Below are positions 24,901-39,900 of a DNA stretch of 64,000 bases, one piece after another. The translations under genes and the position numbers were made by a program. Every line of letters starts with the position of its first letter. Position 1 is the first letter of the stretch. The DNA is from Saxidomus purpurata. Lineage: Eukaryota; Mollusca; Bivalvia; Venerida; Veneridae. The notes beneath the pieces were generated by a model. That model saw only the letters and a list, made by a program, of their open reading frames with translations, made no database searches and had not been told where the DNA came from. The stretch is from NCBI GenBank assembly GCA_022818135.1, contig JAFMSR010000019.1:1736649-1800648 (forward strand). The letters are read 5' to 3'.

Positions 24901-27900
24901 AACTTGGAAAAGGTCCACAAGGCAATGCTACATGCTAAACCAAAGTTCTACGCCTTGTGGTTTTCAGAGAAGAATACTTTTAGAGTTTTCCTATGTGAAA
25001 TCAAGAGACCCCCAGACTCGTTTTGACCCAGGGGTCATGATTTGAACAAACTTGGTAGAGGTCCACTAGGCAATGCTACATGCCAAATATCTCAGCTCTA
25101 GGCCCTGTGGTTTTAGAGAAGAAGATTTTGAAAGTTTTTCCTATATAGCCTATGTAAAACCAAGTGACCCCCCGGGCGGGGTCAATTTTGACCCGGGGCT
25201 CATAATTTGAACAATCTTAGTAGAGGTCCAATAGACAATGCTACATGCCAAATATCTAAGCTCTAGGCCTTGTGGTTTCAGAGAAGAAGATTTTTAAAGT
25301 TTTTTCCTATTTTTGCCATAGCAACCAGAGTTTTGCATGGAATGGAATTCTTTGAACAATTTTGGTAGAGCTTCATGCAAGGAACATCCCTGCATAGTAT
25401 ATCAAGATTGTCCCAGTGGTTTCAGAGGAGATGTTGTTTGAATCAATCAAAATGTTGATGGACGACGGACAATCATCCATTAGAAAAGCTCACCCTGGCA
25501 AAGCCAGGTGAGCTAAAAATATAGAAGTAATCTACTCAAAAGAGTGTGGCGGCACTAAGTACAATTTAACTACTATCAGTTTGGAAGTTTGGACTGAACC
25601 ACTATACCGGTAATATTGTTATTGCTTGGTACTGGGTGAAAAACACAGATCAAGTAGCTAAAAGAGTGACCTGAGTCAATCGTGATCTACACTGGTCACA
25701 AAGCAAGAAATATCACTCACCACTCGGGGGACAAAAGACCATTTTCAAAGAGTTAACAGAAAACGTCATCTGTTATTATTTACTTTACGCAGCCGCTAGC
25801 CCGATGGTAGTGTTAGTTCTTCGGGATTGCAGGGTTTGATCCCTGCCACTGCCATGGCGGTAGTTTCCTTACGCAATAAACATTTATTCCAAAGTGTCTT
25901 TTTAATTTTATTTTCTCTTTGAGATCTGGAGTGAGTCTCGAGCGAGATCAATAAAATAGATGTACACAAAAATATCCTCTTATCATGTACACGCTTCAGT
26001 TCAGCCAGTCAATTTACAATTTACCATGCAGCTTAGAAAAAGTATTACTAGGGTTGACCGCAAAACTGAAGTAACTTACGGTACCGTATAGTTTTGCGGT
26101 CAACAAGTTTTATTATTGTTTAAAATTACAACTTTTGAAAATCTTACTTGCATGGAAGTATATTTTGTTAAACTTGAATGTAAGTTACAATAAAGAGATA
26201 AAGTTACAGATTCATCACTTTACAGATTCATCACTTTAGATGCTGTCAAGTGAGTAATTTTCACGTGACGAAAGTTATGCGATGGGTGAGCAGACAGACG
26301 TATTCATGAAATTTAAATTCGCGAACGAAAAATTCTCTTATATTAAACCTATGTGAATTGAATCTTTCCAATGACTTTTTAACTTGCTAAGTGGGAAAGT
26401 CTTGAAAATAGCAAAAATTAATCGTCTTGAAATATTACCAGATTTACAGTAACATACTTTATCTGCACCAACAGTCATATTGACAATTGAATACAAGAGG
26501 TATCTTTTGAAAATCAAATGAACAAATCTTAAGAATGCTAGTCAGGGGAAACTTCCCCTTCTGCAATGCACAAGATGTAAATACATGATATGGTTAAGTT
26601 GAATATGACGTGTCATGTACAAGGATTAAACACACCTATAACAAATATAACATAAAATTAAATCTGACACAAAACGTTTGTTTAAAAAGGAATAAGTATA
26701 ATAATACTGTATTAGTCTTCACTTATTTTCGCGAATGGAACACTTTGTGATTTCATCAAATTCACTAAAATAACAAACAAACAATGATTACCGGTATATA
26801 TAAACTAGACTGCTTGCCAGCAAATTAAAAAACTGGCGAATAAATAGAAAATTGTAAAATTGCAATATAAACAACTCCTGAATATAAAGACTGTAAAAGT
26901 AAAGAATTCGAAAAGATGTTGCAAAAGGAAAGAGTTTATACTGAAAAATGAACGAAGAAAATGTAGAAACACACTCGGAAAACAATAAGCTTGAATTGTA
27001 CCTGAATGATCTATACGAGAAGGAATGTGTATTCAAGACAGGAAGTGAAGAAGTCGAATTCATTCAAACCGGAATAGAAACACTTGTTCAGAGTGTTGTA
27101 GATTTGGCACTAGAACATTTAAAAAATCAGACATCCTTTGTAGGATATCCAGGTTCTTCCGAAAGCCTGAGCGAAAACTTCAGAGAATTCAGGGATGCTA
27201 GCTGCCCCACTGATATAATTAAAGTTGGAAGTTTTTACGAAGGCACCAAAAATAACTTTCCTGACGAGTTTAATTTTATATTTCTTCTATCATACAGTGA
27301 AAAGCTTTATGCTTACAAGGATAACGAAGTTATTTTAATGTCTAGCATATTAATGGATCTATTAATTAATGCAATTCTAGAATTAGCAAAAGTAACTGCA
27401 AGACATAAAGATTCATTACAATATGTTGATCTTTGTACGTCGAGGAAGATATATTTTGACAAGTACTTGTATCATGTAAAGGTGTACAGGATCCTTAAAT
27501 ATTTGATGAATGGACATGGTGACGACGACATGTTGCGAAATTACTTGTATAGAGAACATTCAGATGATAAAGTATGCAAACTATATTCTTCGTACAGAAT
27601 CAAAACTCTGGTGATTTATCATCATTATCAATGTACCGATGGGAACCAGGCAAGGTCAGAGAGGTCCGATGGGAACCAGGCAAGTTTACGGAGTTGCGAA
27701 ATGAACCAGGCAAGTTCAGGGAGGTGTGATGGGAACCAGGCAAGTTTAGGGAGGTGTGATTGGAACCAGACTAGTTTAGGGAGATGTGATGGGAACCAGA
27801 CAAGTTTAGGGAGGTGTGATGGGAACCAGACTAGTTTAGGGAGGTGTGTTTTAATGGTTCTGAATGAGATGAGCAGATATTCTGACATAGACAGTTTTCC

Positions 27901-30900
27901 AGTGCTGGTACAACAATTTATGTTATTTCAAAACAACAGATTTGACCCTGGTAACTTACAACAACAGAAATACTATTTCTCTTGGGAAAGTGAAACAAAT
28001 AAATTGCATTTATTGCCATATCTTAGATCGATGTTAAATGATTTAAAGGCAATGAACAGTTCAGAAGGCAATTATGACTATGAGAGAGATAGAGTTAAAA
28101 AATCTGTCACAAAAAGGTATTTTGATGCCCAGTCTACTGAAATAATTCTATACGAAAGAGTTAAGACCCCTGGTTAAATTTGTAACACAGTTGAACGTGT
28201 TGTATATGCCTCAAGCTGTCATTTATTTTAAGTGGTCACTTTCATTGCATCCTTTGACGGGCAGCTTAACACAGCTTAGACTGTAAAATTCAAGGGTTGA
28301 CCGCAAGACTATTGTAAGTCCTTTTACATTTCATATAAGCTACTTCAGTCTTGCAATCAACCCTCAAAATGGTAGGCTGACTGTCTTAATAAATTGAAAG
28401 AAAGTTTTCATAATATTGCAGAAAAACCTAATTCTGTACAAAGTCCATACATATAGACAAAGAACGTACTGGGGTAGTTCAACTACAAGTTGAAATGTGC
28501 ACACATGCCCGAAACCTCTGAGAAAACATGTTCTTCCTATGTGCACATATAACAAAGTAAGCAAGTCAGTCTGAAGTCATTTCAATTGTTTGAAAACATT
28601 GCAAAGAGCATGCCTTGATGTTTATTATACTGACTTTCTATTTTTTCATTCTGGCACAGTGTACATACTTTCAAAGTTTAATAAACCCATGTGTTCAATA
28701 CTGTAAATTAGTTAACATTCATGATTATTTTAATTTTTACTATTTTTCGCAAAATTCCCACTTTGCGAATTTATAAACCTCACTTCACATAGGTTTACAG
28801 TTCACGCAGTTAGAGAATTCTCCTTTCGCGAATTAAAAAGAAAAAGTCTGTCTGCACATACACGGTGGGGAATCACGTGATCAAAACAATCTCTAAACAA
28901 AAGTAGATCTATGAAAATGTTGAACAATAATGAAAGTTGTTTAGCTTTAAATATGAAATGTAGCCTATCTTATGGCGACATTACTGTATTCTAGAACTGC
29001 ATAGGTCTCAATCATAGTCTCCTTCCGATTGTAATAAACACTTCAGTACACTAAACTAATTTATTTTTGAAGTGTTCAGCACAATCAGAAGGTGATTGTT
29101 ATTGAGACCTGAGTAGTTCTAGAATACGTTAATGTTGTTATAAGATAGGCTACTTTTTATAATCACAGCTGAACAGCTTTCATTATTTTATAACATTTTT
29201 CATACTATTTACTTTTGTTTAGAGATTATTTTGATCATGTGATTCCCCACTGTGACATAAATCACTCAATTTTCGTCATGTGAAAAGTACCCAATTTACA
29301 GTTTATAGAGTAATGGCTGAAAGCGAAAAGTCAAGGCACTACATATAAAGTCAAGGCACTGTGACTTGATATGAATGTAACCTGGTGAGATATGTTTTAT
29401 ATAAGGGTAGACTCAAGCATACCTGTCCTGCTAGGTAAGTCCTTAGTTCTGGTGACTGTGCATTATCGAGAATAGATCCTGGTAGAGCAATAGACACCGT
29501 GTAGGGACGACCTGAAAAATAGGTCCAATGGAAAGTTTAGTTTTCACACTATATTGACTGGCAGTAGTGCAATATTCACAATAAAAATATTTTTGTAAGT
29601 ATTTTTTTCTTGACAAAAATGGTCTCAGAATTTGATTACTTTACATTACAATAGATATTGAAGTGAGATTTTGTATAAATCTATACCATACTGTTAAAAA
29701 GTCTATGGCAGACAGATTAATAGCTAGGTGAGACTTTGCGACTAATCTTTCTATGTTTATTGTTCAGTGAGTAACAGTCGAATAGTTTGGGTATAAATCT
29801 GTTCAAGAGGACAATTCCAATGCACCACAGTACATTCGCAACAAATTTCAGATGTCTAATGCTAAGGTCCTCAAACAGATGTGAACTGCTCCTTCCAAAA
29901 CCTAAACTAGACCTCTTTAGAAAATCTTTTTCTTACACTGGATGTAAAATTTAGAATAATATTCCACATAATATTTGAAAGGCTGAAAATCTTAAGGTAG
30001 TGGGGGTCTAATGGACACTATTCCAAAACACATTAAACTTAACATTTATATGTTCTACATCTGTTAACAGACTAGTGTGCAAAATTTAAAGACATTTCAC
30101 CGTTTAATTAAAAATTAATTCCGTTTTTTGTTGCCCTACCCCCACTTTAGAAATACTGACCATATTAAAAAGTACCATAAAAGTTAAAATAGGTATGTTT
30201 GCAAGTATATATTTACATTTAAAAAAATTTCCAGGTTCAAAAAGTACTGCAAGCAATTTAGAATTACAAAACATGAATTATAATTCTACAAGCTTAACAT
30301 GTGTAACAAAAAGTATGCAATAATGCCAAAAACTAGGGTATACAATTTTCCTAATTTTGCCACGAGACATATCACACATGTACATATACACGACTTTAGC
30401 AAAAGATTCTGAGTAGGGCCATCACTATTGATTATAAAACTTTTATAAGTAGTATATGAATTGAAATATAAGAAAAAATAAAAATGTTTTACCGTCCACT
30501 TTTTGAGATATTCAACTTTAAAAAATGAGCACGGTCAATTTTTGTATTTTCAAGTAACTGTACAGCTTGATAAAATCAAGGAAAATTAAGATACAGTTTT
30601 CAAATCTTGTAAAATGGCTTAATTGTTCATGTTATTCAGTTTGATAACTAAAAAAGAAAAAAAAAAAGAAAAAAAGTTTTGGCTCCTTCAGGGATTGAAC
30701 TCAGGACCTCTTGATCTCAAAGCAGACGCTCTAACCACTGCGCCACAGTACAAAATAGGTACTGCTATAAAATCCAAAGTATTCCAAATGATCCTTAAAC
30801 AGGAAGTACTCATTACACATCCACTACCTTAATCAATTTAAAGTTATATTGTCAGTGGAAGTTTTCTAGTTAGTGGTGTACAGTACAGTTTAACTTGATA

Positions 30901-33900
30901 AATTACTTGTATATAATACATAAAACCTTTTTCAATATTTACGTGATTTTTCTTTTGTTTGTAATTGCTTGTATTTGCAATGATTTGCTTATGTATTTGT
31001 TGTAAATATGTATATGTTACATTGTATATAGAGGCCCACTTGGAAGATTGGGACCATACTCAAGCATGTAGCCTCTCAACATAAAGACTTTATTATTATC
31101 ATTATTACCACATTTATAACTTAACAGTTAAATAGTTTTGTGAGATTTTTTAATAAGGATTAATTAATGACTATCAATAGTTTTGTTAGACTTTTGGAAA
31201 ATCAATACCTAATCTTTCCTGTTCTTCCTCTTGTTCTTCTTTCACTCTCTTTGCATCTTCTTCTTCCTTCTCAAGCCGTCTTTTCTTTGCCAGTTGATTC
31301 AGTAACTTCTCCTCTCTCCATTTCCTCTTTGCCGCCTTTTCTAACATAATAGTTTAGTATAAAGTTATTTCATGTGTGTGTGTGTGTGTAATAGGACGCA
31401 TATTTTGTTATAAATTATACGGTATTTTCAAGATACATTATGGTACTTTCATAGCTTTGAGGCCATCCTGGATTTAGTTTCCTATTATATGTAACTGATG
31501 TGGATGTTGTGTGGCCGTGGACTTTTAATCACTGAAACCTCTCAAGGATTGAGGGCTATAAGTTCCTGCCCTACTACTGATCTTGTGTCTTTATGTGAGA
31601 AAGTTGACAGGTCCTTATGGAGGATCGGAGTCTAGTACTGGTTCTTCCCAGGAATGATGGTTAGAAAAACTGCCCACCTGTTACAATGACCAAAATACAG
31701 TTTGAATGTGTGTTAAACTTCTACAACAACAACAACAAGTTTGTAATGGAACAGTGATTCACATTTAAGGTTCTGTTGCCTGTTTTTGCTGAAAGTTTCA
31801 GTATGTGTTTATACCTCATAGTGCTTGTTGTCACAGATTGAAAAATAGAAAAACAAACTTACTTTCTTCTTTCCACTTCTTCAGTTCTTTGGGCTGAAAA
31901 ATAAAACAAAGCATTCTTAGATATTTGTATGTCTGATATGTAACCTTCATGAAATAAAGATTTTATTATTATTATTATTATCATTATTAGGCCAGAGGAA
32001 AGAAAACGACTACGCAGCATTATTCTTTTTTGTATCTTCATATGGATATCATAATTGTGAACTAAGATGACAGTTTTTAAGCTGCGATAATTATTTCAAT
32101 GTCGTTTTTTATATTCTTTTGTGTATACAACAACATAATTTTAAGTTGATTTTTTAAATTGTTAATATAAATTTACCCTGACAAGTAGGGGGAATAAATA
32201 AACCAAAACTGCTATTACACCAGTCCTGTTTTTGACACTACTTTTATTTCATTTCTTTCTTTTTTTAACTACTGTGACAGCTTTTAAGATATTTTACAGG
32301 AACTTCTTTTGCTAGGTTTGTACATTTGTCGTCTACAGGGGGAAACAATTATTGTTAATATTCTACCTTTACCATGTACCAATATACAAACATTAGACTG
32401 TAAAAGTATGTTCGCATTTTTAAAAGTACTTTCTCGTCTTTCAGTGCTATGGCAACATTTTTCAAGATTTTTATTAAAACTTTTGTTAGCCCGTTTTTCA
32501 TTCTGTTTTTAAACTGATCATGAAAGATTAAGGTTGAAGGTTGAAAGCTTAAATGAAACGTTCTTTGAGCTCTAACTTGAGAAAATTAGTTCACGCCCGT
32601 TTTTCTAACCATTCATATTCTTTGCTTTCTTTAGAATATTGTGCTGACTTAAAGAAACTTCACCTTTTACATTTTGTAAATGTGTGTAAGTTTGTCCCAG
32701 ATAATAGAAGTAAAATATCTACGCAGGTCTCCCCAAGTAAGATGTGAAACTGTAAGAGTCGTTAACATTTATTGTTCAGTTGAGATGAGAATATGTACCA
32801 ACAATACCTTGTTTATCATGTTTATTTTCCGGCATCTTTTGTTGAAATATATTGCATTTGTACCTATTGAATACTTACAGTATTGCTTAAACTTCCTCCT
32901 TCCTTAATATGAAACAGATTTGTATCTTTATCTTGTTTTCATGTTTGTGAACACACCACAATACTATTTTAGGTTAACTGAAACAGCTTTTCCACCATGT
33001 TCTAACATTGTTTTCTATTATGTTTTATATAATAATTGGCATACAGAAAAACTCTATTATTGTTTTAGTTTAAACATTATCTATTGTTTTAGTTTAAACA
33101 CTATCATTGTAACCTTCGTAAAATAAAGTTATTATTATTAATTAATTATTATTATTATTTGTTTATCAAAGCATGAACAAATACAATACATTTATAAACA
33201 GCATCCAGGATTGAGAAGAAAGCTATACAGCTTATATGAATCTCTTTCCTTTGTTTTACAAAAGTACATCTGAAGCTTTGAATAAAATCATTTAACATAA
33301 TTTGAAAAGAAATGATTGTCGTCTGGCTCTAAGTTACCGAAAAGAATGCACCAAAATTATGTAAGTAGTACAATATATATATCCCCAGTGAAAATATGAA
33401 CTGAAATTTCAACAGTATTTTAGTGAAATTTCAACAAAATACCATCAAAATATAAGTGAAAGAATTGGTAGAAATTTGTTGAAATAACACTGAAATGTCA
33501 ACAAAATTTCATCAGTATATCATCAAAATTTCAGTAAAATATCAGTGGTATTTCACTGAATTTCTACCAATTCTTTCAGTGAAATATCAGTGTTATTTTA
33601 CCGAAATCTCTTTAAAATTTCAGTAAAATATCAGTGGTATTTCATTGAATTTCTACCAATTCTTTCAGTGAAATATCAGTGTTATTTTACCGAAATCTCT
33701 TCAAAATTTCAGTAAAATATCAGTGGTATTTCATCGAATTTCTACCAATTCTTTCAGTGAAATATCAGTGTTATTTTATTGAAATCTTTACAAAATTTTA
33801 GTCAAATATCACCAGTATTTCAGTAAGATATCAGTGGTATTTCACCAAATTTCTACCAATTCTTTCAGTGAAATATCAGCGTTATTTTAATGAAATCTTT

Positions 33901-36900
33901 GCAAATTTCAGAGTAAATATCACAAAGATTTTACAGAAATATTGATGATATTTCATCAAATTTCTATCAGTTCTTTCAGTGAAATATCAGTGATATTCAG
34001 ACACCTTTTCATTTAAAATGACAAAAATGTTGGCACCTTTTTCACTGATATTTGTCTTAAGTTAAGATAAATGCCAGTATTACATTTTAAAAGACACTTT
34101 AATGAATCCAGTTTTAATTTTATGGTTATTTTAATTGCTTTAATAACCAGTAAATTGATTAATCAGATGGACAACAGACATTGAGTGATGGAAGAGCTCA
34201 CCACCTGCATTTTTGCCCAGGGGAGCGGTGACAAAATTGGTTATGATGAAAAGCATGTACAAAATGATAATACCTGTAACATTCCAAGAAAATTTATTAC
34301 ACAAAAGAATTGCTATATTATCATTATTTCAGCATTTGATGAAATAAAAACCGATATACCAGTGAAAAATGCCCTTAAAAGTGGTGAAGTTCTATTTATT
34401 GCCTTATGAATATAATGGACCAGATGACCCTATAGCACTCACCTAAGACCTACCAAATGTGACCAAATTTCCGAAACAATATATTATTAACACAAAAATT
34501 GTGTTTGACCTTGACCAGACAAACATTCTGACCAACTTACATGAAGATTGGCTTTAAAAAGAGTATCAACACGGTTTTCCTTGGAACTAACCTTGTGACC
34601 TAGTTTTTAATCCTAGGTTATCCCAGCAAACACTGACCAAATTACCAGATACTTGTGTATTAAATGCGGCCTCTAGACTGTTAATAAGGTTTTAATTTGA
34701 TATGCTCCAGTGACCTAGTTTTTTTACCCTTAGTAACCTAGTTTCAAACTTCACCAAAAGAATCATTTGGATAACATTCTGACCAATTTTCATGAAGAGT
34801 TTACTTTAAATCTGACCTCCAGAGTGTTGGCAAAGTTTTCCATGGATTTGACTGTGTGACCTATTTTTGACCCCTACTGACCCAGATTTGAGACAAACAT
34901 ACTTACAAATACAAATTTTCAAGATGGCTGTGTAATATATGTGGCCTCCAGAGTGTTAACAAGGTTTTTCTTTGATCTGACCATGTGACCAAGTTTTTAT
35001 AAACCAGGTGACCAAGAAATCAATGAGACAAAATCTAATCAATTTCCACGAAGTTTGGGCTATAAATGTAATCTCTATGGCATACACAAGAATTTTCATG
35101 ATTTGACTGCATGCTCTATTTTTTGACCCTAGATGACCCATATTAAAACTTGGCCGAGATTTTATAAAGGCAATCACACTGACCAAGTTTAATGAAGATT
35201 CAATGAAAAATGCAATCTCTAGCATACACAAGACTTTTTTGGCTGACCTAGTTGACCTGTATTTAAACTTGACTTAGATTTTATCAAGGCAAGCATATTG
35301 ACGCAATTTAATGAAGGTCCAGTGAAAAGTGCAGCCTCTATTGCATACAGAAGGTTAAGTGTGAACAGACGACAGACCGATGGCAGACACCAGGTGATTA
35401 CAATTACTCACCTTGAGCACTTCTTGCTCAGGTGAGCTAAAAACTGACCCTGTGAAAATTTAAGAGATGTTCTGAATAGTCCTTTAACAAAATAGCCGTT
35501 CAATATCTACCTCTAGTTCTACAAATATATGTTTTAATTAGTAGAAAAAACCTCACTGCAAAATCAAAACTTGACTAAAAAAAAAGAGCTTAAGTATGGT
35601 ATACATTTTTTATTTAACAATATGCTTTAGAAAAGACAATTTTGCAGTCTCTTAAAATATATAATAATTGACCAAGTTTAATTATAATATGAAACTTAAA
35701 CTAATAAAAGCATTCAGTCAACAGTTGTTATTGTAGGTATCAAGTGAAACCTAAAGTTATAAGATTTCGAAAAAAATCTACTTCACATAATCTAAAAATA
35801 CAGAGTAAAACAATTAGATAGCAATTTCAATTATTAACATACAAATGGATTAACAAGTTTATAAAATGCAAAAAATTTCTTGCAAATTCTCACACAAGTC
35901 ACAAAATAATGAAATTTCCATGGAGATTTTAAGTGCCAGGCCCACCAAGAAAATACTGGCAAGGCAAATATCCAAGTACTGAGCATACAAGGTAGCTACC
36001 CTGGGAATCACACATATCCTTTGAACGATATAGGTAATAAACCGTATACACGGGTTAAGACAGGTTTGGCCTTCCATAGAAGTGACAGTACGTTAACGTA
36101 TGGAACACGTTTTGTCTGTATGAATTTAAAGTCTATGCCGACAGCTCCTGAATGTTGAAAACTCAGACGTCCGAGGCAAATGCTGACACTTTAAGACAAC
36201 CTTGAAAATGACCTTGGACACAATTTTACCAGGTTTGAAAATTTTCATTTTACCAACGTTCGGGTACAGGCCCCTGTGGGAATAGTGTTTTAAGCGAGTG
36301 CAAATATTTTTTCACAGACATGTCATACTCAAACCTAGGTATATTGACATCTTATGAGAACACTTAAAATTGACCTCTCGTTAGCAAAAAAAAAAAAAAA
36401 AAAAAAAAGAAGTCCATGCGCAGGTTAGCAGACAGGGTGACCCCTGCGCGTGACCTCTGTAGGTGGGCCAATGGAAATTTTACTTTCATGTTACAGCTCA
36501 ATCTATTTGCTGACGTATACAACACGCGCAGTAAACCGAAAGTAGCATAACGTGATGTACAGTGTTTACAAAAACACATGCACGGCTGTCGAGTGTGTAA
36601 CAAAATATGCCGGTGTGTAAAGGATATAAACATTCTTCAAGATTGGACAAAAACTAACTTACTTAAACTAAATGTCAAACAATTTGACCTGTTTTAAGAC
36701 AGCACATAAACTGTTACAATAAAAAAACTTCAAATCATCTCTTGTCTTTTTTTGTCTTACTTCTTAATAAACAATGTTTTTGCCATGGTTGTTACTTCCA
36801 ACACCACTCTCTGGAGCAAAGAAAAATTCATTGCATCAAGTTGTGGCTTTACATTGTCCATGCAGTTTATGGTTCTCTTGTCAGTGTAAGTGGAGTTGAT

Positions 36901-39900
36901 CAGTTCATATTTACTGAACACTTGAAAAAAAAAATGTTTGAATATTTTCTGTTGAATCTGTTCCCAATCTCTGCTGAAGAATTCCCTCATTTAAAGCTGG
37001 CAGTGATGTAGCAACAACTGCGGTTGGAGGAAATTGTTGCTTTAACTTCGTGTATATTCGTTTGCTGGTGCACCAGTTTTGAATTAGGTGTACTGATGTT
37101 AGATTGACTGACTAGAAGGCTGCATACTTTCAAGTTTACCTTCACTTTCCTCCAGTTTTGTGCATTTTCTCTTCTTCTAGATTCTCTACTTCTCTCTTCA
37201 AAGAAATCAAGAAAATATTAGTATCATCAACTCTGATATATTGAATTAAGATGATTGCACTGTGAGGAAAAAACAAGCGCCTACTGGTAATGATTTATAT
37301 CTAGTCACAAAACAGTGCAGGAAAACAAAGTTATTGACGTCATGTTTTTGAAATGCTAATTAAGGCTAAATACACTGCTTTTCCTAGCACTTTTTCTAGA
37401 GTAGCAACTATATTATACCTTGCTTAAATTTTCAAATAGTGTAATAAAGTAATTGAAGTACAAATGTAACCAGTCAGCAATGTGCTTACTTTTATTTAAA
37501 TTCTTTTAAATTTTAAAACTATTGTCAACCTAACTTTAGGAACAACAAACTTTACTCCAATTCTTCGAGGACAGCCTGTTTGTAAAGTTTTACAAGAGTT
37601 ACTGAGCAGAAAATTACAGAATGCATACCTTGATTGATCTTCCGTGTCTCCTCAGTTCAGGTACCAGACACTGTCATTCCCTTAAGAAAGAGACAAAAAC
37701 AAGTAATACATTTTTTGCTACCATCTTCATGTAACTGTTTAAATTGTAGTGATTGTTCAACTTTTTACTGACAAATACCAGAATGAGATATTGCTAAATT
37801 CTATTTCAATAGAGTATGTCTGACATCATCTAACTAAAACTGAACTGCAATGTAAAACAAGAGCTGTCAGTAGACAGCGCGCTCGACTATTCTCAGTGAT
37901 TGACAATATAAAATGATATCCATCCTGGAGGATATTGTTAAAGTGTAGTTAATAACAGGAACTTGTAAATAGAAAAGAGTGTAAATAAAAAAGGCTTGTT
38001 GAATGGTCAATAGTAAGAACATTGTAATAAGATAATAGAAATTAAGGCATATTGTATCATTAGAAAAAGTAGTATAAAAGTGGGGGGGGAAATCTTCGGG
38101 TCCCGAAGATTTGCCCCTTCCCGAAGATTTACCCTTTTGGGGCACTGCGCATGCGTTAAAGGGGAGATAAACGTGATAAGACGTCTGTCACGATGCTTGG
38201 GAGTGATCTTAACATGACTGGCACCAAGATTCCTGAAAGTCTGCGAGTATGTAGAAAACAGTCGCAGACCAGCGCATTGAACTCGGGAGGGTCCATATAT
38301 TCCAAAATTACTCTTAACTCGATTGGCACCAAGATTCCTGAAAGTCTGCGAGTGTGTCAGAAACAGTTTCCTGCCTTGAAATGATAAATCTGATTTTTTT
38401 TACATTAAAATGTAAATTTTATGCGTTCGGAGACCATATCATCGCTTTCGCGTCCGCCATTCAATTAGCACTTAATGTCCGGTGTGTAAATCTTACATGC
38501 ATGAGTCGGTTTTCTATAGGATGTGTAGCAGAGCAAAGGTCACATAATATATCTCTACAGGGGTATAGTAGGAATTCACTATTATATATATCAACACTAT
38601 AAGCCACACGAAGTGACAAGGTGAGTCATTCAGGAGGTATGATGAGGTATTGAGGAGGTAATGAGGAGGCATGAGGAGGTACGAGGAGGCATGAGGAGGT
38701 ATGATGAGGTATTGAGGAGGTAATGAGGAGGTACGAGGAGGTTATGAGGAGGGTCACTTCTTGTGGCTTGTAGTGTTGATATATATGATAGTGATTTGGT
38801 ACAGACGGTGAGGTCAGTTGCTAATAAAGCGAGACCGTTATCTCACTATGGAGAGTAACGACAAGAACATCATATTTCATTGTAGGAAATGTGGTTACGT
38901 GTTTTTTTGCTTTGGAGAAACCTATTACACCACCTCAGAGTATGGCATACATGCGAGTATTATTCAAATATCTGTGTATGCTGCGACTGCGTGTTTGAAA
39001 ACCGTAAGGCATTTCTCAAGCATGTGAAAATGAAAGCCTTGGAGGTAGTGAGGAGAAACAGACCAATGCAAACGGATTCTAACCTTTTAGGGATATCAAA
39101 GGGAGGTAAAAGTCGTTTGGTTCGGTCTCCTGAATGTTTGCGGCTGTATGCGTCAAAATGTTTTATTCGATTTCTATCTATATGGCACTGGTTTCTGCAA
39201 ATGAGACATGTATGTTGATATTTCGGATTATTTCATTTCAAATTTGGGGTATGCCGTCGAAATCATACAAGTAATACTAGACTTTAATGAGCACCCCAAT
39301 GACCAATAAATGGAACCTACCCATTGTAAAATTCCAAATGAAACACTTATAAAAAGATAGGACGGTTTATTCAAGCGTATAATGCAATGAAAATAAAACA
39401 AACTTTTGCGTATATTTCTCAACATACATGTAGATTAATCAAATATTTAAAAAAAGTTGATAACTAATATATTTCGAAAGGACATCAACTGCATACTTAT
39501 AAAAACCACAAACAGGTATTAAATAACAAGCGAGATTGTCATGGTGACACGATTAAATTACATTTTTTTTTTTGAAAGAACTCCAAGCACACACTGCGAC
39601 CCGTAAACGCAAGCCTTTTCTTTGAATAGCGTTAATTTTAGTGGAGTGAGCGCTGTAGGAAAACATTATTTTAATCTTGCGTATATTTTAAATGAATAGT
39701 TTTAGATAAAAGCTTATTACTTGATTTAAACTCTTGCTTGTTGCTAGACGTTTTTATATACCCTTAGTTAAATGGTAAACACCACCTATTGGAAAAATGA
39801 CCGAGAAAAAGAAGTCACAAAGCAACATCTGTGTTTATTAGCTACATTTATTTTTTTCTTCTAAATTATCTACATTTCTTTAACATAAAAGCGTGAGTTT

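Larger units (their letters stand above)
25521..28186 (+). repeat. Segmental duplication, copy B (with cGAS-like gene 2)
   Basis: Direct copy of 17878-20462. Relative to copy A it contains a hairpin MITE at 26051-26105, an in-frame coding deletion and extra decapeptide repeats. Confidence 0.9.

Noticed and set aside
30679..30750. Functional tRNA gene on the minus strand
   Set aside because: Boxes A and B are present but the acceptor stem does not close and box B is imperfect.
31167..31349. Leu/Ser-rich plus-strand ORF at 31.2 kb
   Set aside because: It is the antisense of SPOUT1 exon 4 (Lys/Glu-rich coil).
37630..37686. Extra SPOUT1 coding exon, or a selenocysteine TGA read-through
   Set aside because: Splice-like edges exist, but the coding frame hits TGA and exons 1 and 2 join in phase without it. 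There is no evidence for a SECIS element.
37867..38145. 92-codon ORF across the left edge of the palindromic element
   Set aside because: It runs over the insertion boundary and has a mirror only in the element part, so the frame is accidental.
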